From assembly GCA_029717555.1 (NCBI GenBank), contig JAMDHS010000003.1, positions 248,001 to 312,000 on the forward strand: a stretch of DNA of 64,000 nucleotides. Direction: 5' to 3'. Source of the stretch: Peribolospora baueri (taxonomy: Eukaryota > Basidiomycota > Peribolosporomycetes > Peribolosporales > Peribolosporaceae). How positions within the stretch are numbered: the first letter of the stretch is position 1; each line of letters begins with the position of its first letter. Shown here piece by piece: positions 10,554 to 20,936 of the stretch. A program made the position numbers and the translations under genes. The notes under the pieces were generated by a model. It saw only the letters and a list, made by a program, of their open reading frames with translations, had not been told where the DNA came from and ran no database searches.

Positions 10554-12145
10554 CAACCGTACGCCGCGTTCAACCTCTCCAGCAGCCCCGAACGCCAGCA
10601 TGCTTCCTATGCCGGCTATGGAAACGTCCCAGCTAGCTCAAGTGGCCCGGCCGGCGTGCAACAGAGGGGCGCCTACCCGTCTGGCTCTATGACATCCGGC
10701 GCACCTCACCACCAACAGACCTCGGGCCAACAGCCGGGACCATGGGGCTTCGTCGGTATGGGCCCCGGTGGGTTTGCCTTGCCGCCCGGAATGGTCAACG
10801 ATGCGACGGCGCAGATGGGAGTGCAGTTTGGCAGGCACGCCATGGCTGCTGGGCAGGAGTATGTTGAGAAGAATGTAAGTGCTCGAGGAACAGGCAGTCT
10901 CGAGTCGGTGATCGTCCATGCATGACGTGGCATCATCGCTTCGAGCCACGAACGCCTCGCTCATTCGGTTTTCCTCTCAACTTCTCCTCGCAGTTCTCTT
11001 CTCTCCTTCCCATCCCCCTTCTAAAACATTACTTCAACGTCTCCAACTCCTACGTCTTCCACAAACTCCGTATCGTCCTCTTCCCTTGGCGCCATCGGCC
11101 CTGGTCCAGGGCTCTCAAGACGAGCCCCGTTGACGCCCAGTTTGGAGCGGGCGTCCAGCAGGCTGAGGTCGCCAGGGGTGGGGGCTTTAGGCCACCCAGG
11201 GATGATGTCAACAGTCCGGATTTGTACATTCCCGGTGAGGCTTCGTGTCGGCGAGAAAGGGACTGCCAGAGAGACAAGGACCACAAATTTATTCTAACCC
11301 TTCTCAACGCACCCTCCCCCCATGTCCAGTGATGGCATTCGTAACCTACATCCTCCTGACCTCGACGATCCACGGCCTGGAATCCCGCTTCCACCCAGAA
11401 GTGCTCGGCCTGACAGCGAGCAAGGCTCTTGCGGTCGTCATCGTCGAGTTCTGTGCCATCAAGCTTGGATGCTATTTGCTCAACATTCAAGGGGAGGGGA
11501 CGATGGTCGATCTGGTCGCCTATTCGGGGTACAAGTTTGTTGGGTGAGTGTGCGAAGGAGAGCAGGCAACTCGTGGTGGAGGGAGAAGGAGATGGTGACT
11601 AATGCGCGATCGACCGCACGCGTCCACCCGTGTCTGTTGCTCTCACATCAATAAAGCATCATCGTCACGCTCATTGGAGGCCTGTTGCGGTTCCGAGGGA
11701 CCATTTACTGGACCATCTTCCTCTACACTTTCTTTGCCAATGCCTTCTTCCTGGTGAGTGAGATGACGCCTTTCTGCTCCGGTCCTCCCCTCGCTCTGCT
11801 TTCAACTTGACCGCCGCACCGATGCAGGACGCGCTCATCGTTCGTTTCACTTCCTTGCCGGACGCCCTGCTCCGTCTATCTCGTTTCCCTCAGCTCCGCT
11901 CCCTCCGCTACGTCGTCCTACCGGACCCATCCTCAGCGACCTCCGTGACCATCACGCACGTGCAGCGCTCCCGCCGGATCCAGTTCCTCTTCTCCATCGC
12001 TGTTGCGCAGATTGCGTTCATGTGGATCCTCTGCCGAGGGCTGCGCCGGAACGCGAGCTCGGACCGCGTCGCCGGGGTGGGGCTGGGCACGGGAACGGGC
12101 GCGTCCATGGGGCAAGGTGGCATCGTGTTCGGACTGGGCGAGTGA
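10216..12145 (+). CDS. YIF1: YIF1-family membrane protein of ER-Golgi vesicles
   Basis: Six exons: 10216..10281, 10353..10874, 10994..11234, 11330..11543, 11657..11753, 11828..12145; 485 residues. Yif1 forms a complex with Yip1 and binds Ypt/Rab GTPases, acting in COPII vesicle budding and fusion between ER and Golgi. The N-terminal 180 residues are Gln/Pro/Ser-rich cytosolic sequence with a (Gln-Ala)n run encoded by a CAGGCT microsatellite near 10516-10550. Then comes the family core: GMVNDATAQMGVQFGRHA, SNSYVFHKLRIVLFPW and membrane segments around VMAFVTYILLTSTIHG, ALAVVIVEFCAIKLGCYLL, IIVTLIGGLLRFRG, IYWTIFLYTFFANAFFL and a last one near the C-terminus (RIQFLFSIAVAQIAFMWI). All junctions are GT-AG and in phase. 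The family match is clear; the long N-terminus is larger than in budding yeast. Confidence 0.93.
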
Positions 12146-12662
12146 ACGGGGTGATACGCTGTGTGTGAAGTGGGAGCGGTGTAGATAGACGCGAGGACGT
12201 GATTTGGTCGCGACCTCATTTTTTTTTTCGTTCGGTTCGATGGTCAGTCGGAACGCTGTTCTGTTGTCGAGAAGGACGAAACACGATATACCGCTGGCGT
12301 AGTGCGCATGTCGAGGGCCCAGTGCAAGTGTCGTGAGGAGATGCGAGTGAGCGGGGTGAAGGGAGTCTTCTTGTTCTGTCCGACCAGAGAAAGGACGGCC
12401 GTCAAACGCTCGATCGCGCCGGCGGCGGAGGCGAGGCCGATCGGAGAAAGAAGGAGGTGAGGATCGGCCTAGCCTCCGCCGTCCTCACCTCCTCCTTCTT
12501 TCTTCCTCATCGTCCTCCTTTCCCGTGCGCAGCGTCAGCGTCCTCACAAATAGCCAGCCAGCCAGGCATCCATTCATCCGCCTCGCTCGGTGTCGCTGCC
12601 CAGCCACCACCTCGTAAGGTTCGCTCGCACACGCAAGGCCATCCCCCCCCTCGACGACCGAA
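12146..12662. other. YIF1 3' region and upstream region of MIM2-like gene
   Basis: About 520 bases. A run of nine T's lies near 12220. The right half contains the interleaved inverted repeats described separately and pyrimidine-rich sequence that probably belongs to the leader of the downstream gene. Confidence 0.5.
12424..12503. repeat. two interleaved inverted repeats (A-B-A'-B')
   Basis: Segment A (12424-12442) is the reverse complement of A' (12462-12480) with one mismatch. Segment B (12445-12463) is the reverse complement of B' (12482-12503) apart from a three-base insertion. Because the order is A, B, A', B', the two stems cannot both form as ordinary nested hairpins; they would exclude each other or make a pseudoknot. 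The block lies about 160 bases upstream of the MIM2-like start codon. Confidence 0.8.
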
Positions 12663-13446
12663 ATGGCCCCTCCTCCTTCCTCCTCTACTTCAGGCTACCT
12701 AGACGACCATGCCGCCACCACCCCCTCTTCTTTATTCGCCCACCTGCATGCCAGACACGCCGCCGCCACATCCGCAGCCGCCGCCGCCGCCGTACAGCAA
12801 CCACAACCTCGACCTCGGTCTTGGCGAAGACAACAAGCAGACAAGGGCGATCGGGGAGCATCCTCGTCTGCCTCGTCTTCCTCCTCTGTCGCCGACGACG
12901 ACGACGAGGAGGAAGAGGAGGAGGAGGACGGTGCGAGTTATGGCTCGAACGACTCGGAGGAAGAAGAGAGGAGGGCGCAGGAGGAGTGGGAGGAGAGCGT
13001 GGAGCAGCTCCAGACGCTCGTCAGCGTCGTCCTGCTGCCGTTCCTGGGCAAGTGGTTGGGGAGGAGGTGGAGCCACTCGCGTGAGTTGGAGGGGGCCCAC
13101 TGTCTCGAGCTCGCTCCAGTTCCCGGCGCCCAGCCTGTCCTCTCCTCGTCTGACCTGGCCTGGTCCGACCTCGCCTGGGGCTGCGAGAATAGAGCTCGGG
13201 TCGGGCCAATGTCTCAGCGCGACGCCATCAGACGCTCACGCTGACCCTCCCTCTGCCCTTCTTTCTTCCTTCCTCCTTCCCTTTTTGTTTTTCTTTCTCG
13301 CAGTCTATGCTCGGTACCTCCGGCTAGGCGGCCTAAGCGTGGACTTTTTCTTCGGATGGATACCCTGGCTCTCCTCGGCCGGGCGTGGTGGCCATGGGAC
13401 GTTGGGGGAGGGACGAAGAAGGAGTTTGGAAGCGGTTGGGAAGTGA
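12663..13446 (+). CDS. MIM2: MIM2-like mitochondrial outer-membrane import protein
   Basis: Two exons, 12663..13080 and 13304..13446, phase 1, 186 residues. The first half is low-complexity (Ala, Ser, then a long acidic Asp/Glu run). The conserved piece is EEWEESVEQLQTLVSVVLLPFLGKWLGRRWSHSLYARYLRLG, in which the splice junction falls within SHS|LYAR. This hydrophobic helix followed by GKWLGRRW matches what I recall of fungal Mim2, a partner of Mim1 that inserts alpha-helical proteins into the mitochondrial outer membrane. The assignment rests on that block alone. The C-terminal tail after residue 155 is basic and not conserved as far as I can tell. Confidence 0.6.
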
Positions 13447-14882
13447 AGGGGAAGGACAAGAAAGGGACGAAGGGCAAGGCAAGGCGGGAGGAGAGGAGAG
13501 GAGAGGAGAGGAGGGGGGCGCGGTAGTCTGTCATTGTCAATGATCCCCCACGGAAAGCAATTGCACCATCGTCATCCATTTCCCCCCCCCTCGCGTAACG
13601 CTTCGCCGCCGCTCCCTTTGTTTCGTTCGCACATCTGTTCCCGCCGGCGGAAGACGGGGTGAGGAGCAGGAGCAGGGAAGGCGGATGCGACGCCACGGAC
13701 GGCCGAGCAGTGGAGCCGGGAGATGGAAAAGGAGGAGGTGGGGGTGTATAGATTGGGCTGGCCTCGGCGGTCGATGAACTATGCACGGCCTCTAAAGGTT
13801 GTGGTGGTAAAGGATGGACGGCGTGTGGGCACAGTTACATGCGGTACACACACACACAGTGGACATGAGACATGGATGATGAGACGGACGGAGGGACGAT
13901 ACGGAAGAGGAAGAGGAAGAGGAAGAGGAAGGATGGCAGCGACATGTTCGCCGAGCCCGGTCGACATGGTCCCCCGGCTTGGGCTGAACTGCTCGAGCAG
14001 GCTTTTTTGCGATGTCCAGATGATGGGTCGTGACCCAGCATATCCATGTACGGTTGTTGATGGTGCACTGCACGACGGTCTTGCCTTCGACCGACCGTTC
14101 ATCATCGGAGGACAACATCAACACGCGTCGCCGGTCCGCCATTTCTCGACCGAAACGAGCCCAAGGAGGAATACAAGGAGAGCGCCGACAACTGCGTCCC
14201 GAGTCTTCGACGGCACACTAAACTCCTCTTCCCCGTCTCTTGCTCTCACACTCCCGCGAGACGCACGAAATGAAAGAGAGCAGGAGAGGAAGAAAATACG
14301 TTCGCAGCATCTATAAAACAAGGATGAGAAAGAAGGAGGGTACGAAGAAAGGGAAAAGGATAAGGCGGGGCCAGGTCGGAAAAAGACGGTCGAACGAACA
14401 ATCGGTCGGAAGGCGAACGACGTAGAGAGAGAGAAAAAAAAAAGAAGTGAAAGCGAGGGAAGGGGGTGATGCTACGAAGCGTATGCTTTTGCGGCGCGAG
14501 CGAGGCGGTGGACACGACAAGGATGGAGGTGACAGACGTACTGAGCAATCAATCAATCAATCGGGAATGCTTTGCTCTCGAATTCCGAACCCGACTCAAC
14601 GTTGCTCCGTCCCCTCCCTCGCCCCGCACCGAGAGGCGTGTCGAACTGCGTGGTCACAGCCCCCGATGAGACCAGCATGAGGAAGGGGGAGCGGTCCGTT
14701 GAAGAGGGTGTGCTTTTTGGAATGGTAAAATGGAAAGGGCCCGAGGAGGTGGAAGCTGGACAGCGCGGCGACGGCATTCGTTGTAAGGACGTGGAGCGGA
14801 CGTGAGAAGGCTATGTATGGCACATGATCGACGTGACGGTGAATGTGACGGCGACGGTCAATGAGCGGAAGCTGGCATGTAA
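13447..14882. other. 1.4-kb convergent intergenic region
   Basis: Between the convergent MIM2-like and eIF4A genes. It contains short microsatellites: AC near 13848-13860, GGAAGA near 13908-13932 and CAAT near 14546-14562. A minus-strand frame at 13792..14142 (starting MADRRRVLMLSSDDER) looks slightly protein-like in its first 60 residues but has no recognised family and is not called as a gene. The rest looks like 3' untranslated and spacer sequence. Confidence 0.4.
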
Positions 14883-16773
14883 TCAGATGAGGTCCGCCAC
14901 GTTCGTAGGCATCTCCTCAATCTCTGCAGAAGGTGAAGAGAACGAACAGCTTGTCAGCAAAACATGTTGAACCCGTCTCTACCGCCGGCAGTCCAGTTGA
15001 GCAAGGGGTACGCACGAGTGGAATAGAATTGCTCAATGTCACGGAGCATGCGGACGTCCTCAGAGGTGACGAACTGGGATAAACAAGGTGAAATGGTCAG
15101 TTCTATGTCCACTCCCCCGAGAAAAGGGAGCACGGCAAGAGGCTTGCTTACGTTGATGGCAACACCCTTCCTGCCGAAACGACCGCCACGACCGATACGG
15201 TGGATGTAGTTTTCGCGGTTGGAGGGCAGGTCGTAGTTGATGACGAGCGAGACCTGCTGCACGTCGATACCGCGGGCGAGCAGGTCGGTGGTGATAAGCA
15301 CACGGGACGAGCCGGAACGGAACTCGCGCATGATGACCTCGCGCTGCGATTGCTCCATCTATGGGTTAAAAGAGTAGAAAGTCACGGGCGAGTCAACGAA
15401 CAGGTCCGAGTCCTGACCTTGCCAAGCACCATTCACTCACATCGCCGTGCATGGCAGAGACGGTGAACTCGCGGGCGTGAAGCTTCTCAGTGAGCCAGTC
15501 GACCTTTCTCCGGGTGTTGCAGAAGATGACGGCTTGGGTGATGGTGACCGTCTCGTAGAGGTCGGACAGCGTGTCGAGCTTCCACTCCTCCTTCTCGACA
15601 GCGATGTAGAATTGCTTGATACCCTCAAGGGTCAGCTCATCACGCTTGACGAGGATGCGAATGGGGTCGCGCATGAACTTCTTGGTGACCTCGAGGACGT
15701 CGAGCGGCATCGTGGCGGAGAGAAGAACGACCTGGGTGTCGTTGGGCAGAAGCTGGAAGACCTCGTAGATCTGGTCCTTGAACCCGCGCGAGAGCATCTC
15801 GTCGGCTTCGTCGAGACAGAACATCTTGAGATGGTCGGTGCGCAAGGCACGGCGGTTGATCATGTCGTAAACACGGCCGGGGGTACCGACGACGACGTGA
15901 ACGCCTTCCTGGAGCCTCTGCATGTCCTCGCGGACGTTGGTGCCGCCGACGCAGGCATGGCACTCAACCTTCATGTAGTCACCGAGGGCGATGACGACCT
16001 TCTGGATCTGCTGGGCGAGCTCACGGGTGGGAGCGAGGATGAGAGCCTGAGTGCCCTTGATCGACATGTCGAGCTTCTGGAGAATGGCGATCGAGAAGGT
16101 GGCCGTCTTGCCAGTGCCGGACTGCGCCTGCGCAATCACGTCGTGACCCTTCACGACGGGAACGATGGCGCGAGCCTGAATGGCGGAGGGACGCTCAAAA
16201 CTGAGAGGAAGGGATGGAAGAAGGATGAGTACGATGTCGTCAGTCCTCAAGTGCCCGTCCCGGGTCTTCTCCGCCGTTCTTCCAGAAAACCCTAAAGGGC
16301 GGAGTAAAATGCGGCGGAGGCCTCCCAGCAACCGCATGTGCGTAACAGACGAACACGCGACAGCTATCCCCGAGTTCGATTCCAGGACGCCCATCACCAT
16401 CGCCATCACACAAAGCACTCACCCGTAAGCGTAGACACCGCGGAGGAGGTCGGGCTTGAGGTCCATGTTGTCGAAGTTGTCAGTCACTTCGTCCCAGTTG
16501 GACTCAATCTCCGTCTCCTGGACGTCATTGAAGGCTTCATCGGGCCTGGGAGCAGCGGGCGCGACAGACGGATGGCGTGGAAAGACATGAGGGAAAAGCG
16601 AAACCAGGTCAGCAGGGTATCCTCATGGGCAAATATGCTCCACGCAAGGACCATATTCGTTCTATTCCTCCACCCTCCTTCCCAACCTGCCTCTTTTCCT
16701 TCCAGCTGGGCCCTCGACTGTCGGCCGGCGTCGCGTCGCCTCATAGAGTCCAACGAAACACTCACCTAGACAT
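14883..16773 (-). CDS. TIF1: ATP-dependent RNA helicase eIF4A
   Basis: Six exons on the minus strand: 16773..16766, 16545..16423, 16200..15441, 15358..15152, 15073..15016, 14923..14883; 398 residues, exactly the usual size. eIF4A is the DEAD-box helicase of eIF4F that unwinds mRNA 5' leaders for 40S recruitment. Motifs in order: Q motif region [17 protein letters not shown], Ia [11 protein letters not shown], Ib [54 protein letters not shown], and the conserved end [13 protein letters not shown]. The first exon is only eight nucleotides (Met-Ser plus two bases). Introns 1 and 2 are the longest in the gene, about 220 nt each. Divergent from HEL2. Confidence 0.97.
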
Positions 16774-17862
16774 GCTGGGCTAAAGGGTCTTTTATGTACT
16801 GCAAGTCGTCGAGCCGGCGTTAGCTTCGACAACTTGAGGATGAGAGCGTGGATGGGAAAGTTTTAGAGCGAGGTGGCGATGGCGAACAGCTGGAGCAGCT
16901 CGAAGGAAGAAGGAAGGGGGAACGAGATTTGCCGCACGCCGGAACCCTGACGGCGCCTCAGCCCCGAGGCGAGGGCAGGTGCGAAAAATCGCCAGCCGCA
17001 GCACAGCCGTGGGAATTTACTAGCAGCTTTTCTCTAGCACGCGTGCGCACGTTCGCTCGGCCGCGCAGCCGAGCGACGACCGATGGACCGGGACGGGACG
17101 GACAGAGATCTATCTGGCTGTCTGTCACTGTCACCACTCGTCGAGGCCAGGTCGAGTCCAGCGACGTCTTCTGTGTTCGAACTCCTGTTGCCTCCCCGGC
17201 GAGTTCCAATCCTGTTTCGCGCCGTTCTCCGTTAGCCAAGAGGGCGACGCATGCGAGCCAGTCTCCCAGACAAAGCCGGTCAAACGTACGCATACGTTTG
17301 TGCGGCAAGATCTCGGACGGCTCAAGCCGAGTCCTGGAAACATGTGATGTCAAGGCGGCAGAAAGGGTGAGATGGAGGCGGGGATTGGAAGGGATCCTCC
17401 TCGCAGACAGTTGTCGTTCATATCATTCGAGGACTCCTCGGTCTCAAGAGTGAGAAACGGTCCTGAGGGCGCTTCACGGAGTGACACGCTTTTCCGACGC
17501 CGATGCCAGAGCCACGGTGCGCGGCTCAGATGTTGATAGTCAGGCCCATCCGATAGCCACGCCCAACATGGGTATGAACGTGATTTGAAAACGTGATTTG
17601 AAGCAGATCGTTCTGGTGGAAAGGACGGAGGGGAGGACAGATTGTTGCGAACCATACGTGACCATCACACCGCCGATGATCGGGCGAAGGTTAGGGTTGT
17701 GCGCCCCATGAAAGAAAGAGGCCGGGTTCGACGTGTCTTGGTTTCCCACCTTGCACTGATAGACCTTCATCACCACCCTCCTTTCTCGCTTACCTTGGAC
17801 GACAGAGAGAAGGGCGGCTCGTCATAACACCGATCACAAACGCAGCTGCTGGCTCGGACTCG
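16774..17862. promoter_or_regulatory. divergent upstream region of eIF4A and HEL2
   Basis: About 1.1 kb between two divergent start codons. Various short frames occur; one minus-strand frame (17540..17776) contains a hydrophobic stretch (NPNLRPIIGGVMV) that could be part of a tiny membrane protein, but I could not build a convincing complete model. The region should contain both promoters; no motif is clear by eye. Confidence 0.4.
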
Positions 17863-20676
17863 ATGGAAACGCCTTCGACGTCCCGTGGCGGAACGAGGGG
17901 AGCGAGGGGCCAGAGGGGGGCCAGAGGACGCGGGGGAGGAGCAAGCAGGGGTCGCGGAGGAGGGAGGAGGGGTGCTTTCAACGGCTCGCTTACCGACCCT
18001 TCTGCTCCTCCTCCGTCGTCGTCCCCGGCTCGCAATGGCGACGATGACGAGGCCAACGAACCCTCTGCCGTACCAAGTGCGCCGACAAAAACGGTCAACG
18101 GCCAAGAAGAGGCGGCTACAGAACCGCCACCCCCGGACGCGGACTTGTGCTTCATCTGTGCGGAACCGGTCACCCTCTACTCGGTAGGCGAGTGCAACCA
18201 CCGCACATGCCACGTGTGTGCCATCAGGTTGAGGGCGTTGTACAAGAACACGGTCTGCACGTTTTGCAAGGTGCGTTTCGCTCAAAGCCGTTTGCCCGGC
18301 AGGCCAAGTTCGTTACGGGCCTGTGCTGATGCGGAACGCTCTTGTCCCCGCCCGTATTTTCAGAATCCGATGAGTCGCGTCATTTTCACGCCCTCGCCCG
18401 ACAAGCTCTTCAGCGCCTTTCTCCCATCTGAGACGCCCTTCTCGGACCCAAAGCTGTCGATCAGCTTCGAGACGCGCGAGGCCATGGAGGACACGCTCAT
18501 TCTTCTTCGCTTCAACTGCCCCGATCCGAAGTGCGAGTTCGCCGCCGCAGGTTGGAGCGACCTTCGCCTGCACGCCAAGAGAGAGCATCAGCGATTGATT
18601 TGGTGAGTGGGAGCTGAGGACGACGGACTCCGGGAAGCGCAGGGCATGCACTGGTGCCCGAGCTCATTCAACTGCATGGTTCCGTCTATTCTACATTCAT
18701 CCCAATAGCGACCTCTGTGTACGCCACAAGAAGATCTTTGCCCACGAGCACACCCTTTACACCAACGCGTCGCTAAGCGCCCACGTCAAAGACGACCACC
18801 GTCTTTGCGAGTACTGCCGCGAGACGTATTACTCCGACGATGAGTTGTTCGAACATCTGCGCGACCGACACGAGCAGTGCCACATGTGCGTTCGAAACGG
18901 TACTGGGAGGTGGCAGTACTATCGAGACTACAACATGCTGGTGGGTATTTACGAAACGGTGGGCGCTGATCGAGGGCGTCCATTCACAGAGGACGATTGC
19001 ACCCCCGCAGGAGAAGCACTTCAAGAACGACCACTACTTGTGCCTGGCGCAGGATTGTCTCGACAAGAAGTTTGTTGTCTTTGAGGTGCGTCCAGCCTTT
19101 CTCACCGTCTGCGTACAGTTTCTCCTTTCCAGTGTGCGCCGCTTATCTGACGCCCAATGTTGTTTGTCGGACCTATTTTCTCTAGACGGAAATCGATTTC
19201 AAAGCCCACCAAGTCCAAGACCACGGCGCGGAGCTCTCCTCGTCGGCACGAAGAGATGCGATGCGAGTCGAGACGAACTTCAGTTATGCCGATCGCGAGC
19301 CCGGTCCTTCCTCTCGGCGGGGAGGGCGTGGAGGCCGAGCCGGAGGCAGGGGAGGAACACGCGGGGCGCCGCAAGATGAACCGCACGGACCTCAGTTTGT
19401 AACCGAGAATCCTGGCCCGTCGACGAGGGTCGTTCCTGGCGCTGCGCCCGGACAAGGGCAGGGAAGAAGAGCCCACTTTGGTGGCATGCTCACGAGTCCG
19501 AGCCCAAGCGGCGCGGTGACGCCGAGCGCTCAGGAGGAGCGATCCACGAGCACTACGACCGCGCAAGCGAACGGCGATGGTGGGGCCCAGAACGCCGCCG
19601 TCGAGTGAGTTGCGCATGTTTTCTTCATCCTTCTCTTGCGATCTTGAATTGACCTCGGCATCGGTCGATCTTTTTTCTTCTGTTTTCCCTCGACAATCGC
19701 TGGTAGACGTCACCAAGAGTACCTGGCACGAGTGAAGAGCGTGCTCAACGGCAGTGATTCGAAGCTGGCCTCGTTCCGTTCGGCCGTCAAAACATTTAGA
19801 GCGTCAGAGATGTCCGCTCGTGACCTCGTGCACACCATACACTCGCTCGTTGGCGATCTGGACGCCTCTGCAGGCGTCGTAAACGGTTTGGTGGACCTGT
19901 TCGAGGAGGAAGACAAAAAGACGGACGTCCTGGCAGCATGGAACGGTTTCAGGATCGAGCAGACTCAGTTCCCTTCCCTCGTCGCCGGCTCCGGTTACGC
20001 GGACGCCTCGCTGGGAAGCCGCCAGGTGCAGAACGTGAAGAGGAACACGAATGCCGGGGCGAGCGGCTCGGGGGGCAGGGTGTGGGCTAATGTCGAGAGG
20101 GCGGCAAGCGCGAGCGGCGGACACGGCGCCGGCGCTCCCACCGCTTTGAGACCATCCGTCAGCAGACAGCAGGCGTTCCCTGCTTTGTCCGCCTCGTCCG
20201 CCTCCACGGCTACTAGGGGCGTTGGCGGAAAAGTCGTGCCGGGCAGCACGGCTTGGTCGACTTCAGCCCGCAATCCTCCTACTTCGTCCTCATCCTCCTC
20301 GTCCTTCCAGTTTTCAGTGCCTGCGCCCGGGGGCACCACTTCCTCCTCTTCGTTCGCCCCCGCTTCGTCCTCTTCCTCCGCCGCTGCACGTGTAACCAGG
20401 CGAGGACCGCCGCCGCGGGCGACGGCATCCAACTTTCCCGCTCTACCTTCTTCCTCCACTCAGGCTGCGCTGAACGCAGAGCGCCGGGCCCTGCTCGGCC
20501 AGCCGAGCCGACCGAACCCGGTTAGCAGTTGGGGCCCCAGCCCCGCCGAGGCTAGCGGGCGGAGCAATGGCGGAGGGACGCCGACGGCGACGGAAGAGAC
20601 GGGGACGGGAGGGAGGAAGAAGGGGAAGAAGAAGCAGATCTTGTTCACGATGGGCGCCGTCGAAGGTTTGAGTTAG
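17863..20676 (+). CDS. HEL2: E3 ubiquitin ligase of ribosome-associated quality control (Hel2/ZNF598)
   Basis: Six exons: 17863..18270, 18364..18602, 18709..18940, 19011..19085, 19186..19604, 19707..20676; 780 residues. Hel2/ZNF598 senses collided ribosomes and ubiquitinates small-subunit proteins. After an Arg/Gly-rich N-terminus a C4HC3-type RING spans residues 96-135 (CFICAEPV...ECNHRTCHVC...CTFCK). Then C2H2-type zinc fingers follow: CPDPKCEFAAAGWSDLRLHAKREH, CDLCVRHKKIF...H, CEYCRETYYSDDELFEHLRDRHEQCHMC and a last finger DHYLCLAQDCLDKKFVVFE...H, as in the family. A helical segment (RHQEYLARVKSVL) and a Ser-rich, disordered C-terminus complete it. The first intron (93 nt) directly after the RING has no stop and a length divisible by three, so its retention would insert 31 residues. 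Confidence 0.93.
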
Positions 20677-20936
20677 GCGTTGTAGTTGGTTATGTATGTA
20701 TACACCACTGCTAGATCGCCGTCAGCCTGGAAGGAGCATCTACCGAGCTTCTAGAGGGAAAAGGCAGTTTGCGCACATGACATCCTTCCACACGATGACA
20801 TGGGATGTGACCACCGGCGTCCCAAGTGGGTGCGGCCGCTTTGTACAACGTCATCGCTTTGGGGACGATGATACGAAAGCAGATGGACTGGCGGGTGACA
20901 AGCGTGTGGCTGGCATGGCGGCAGGGCCCTCCGCGT

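Noticed and set aside
13792-14142. Minus-strand frame starting MADRRRVLMLSSDDER
   Set aside because: The first 60 residues look protein-like, but the rest is low-complexity, there is no recognised family, and no convincing second exon could be joined.
15447-16295. 282-codon plus-strand frame opposite eIF4A
   Set aside because: Shadow of the highly biased eIF4A codons; no similarity of its own.
17540-17830. Possible tiny membrane-protein gene on the minus strand (NPNLRPIIGGVMV, IPMLGVAIGWA)
   Set aside because: Two hydrophobic pieces could be joined by a GTATGG...ACCAG intron, but no credible start exon exists and the upstream end would collide with the HEL2 start region.
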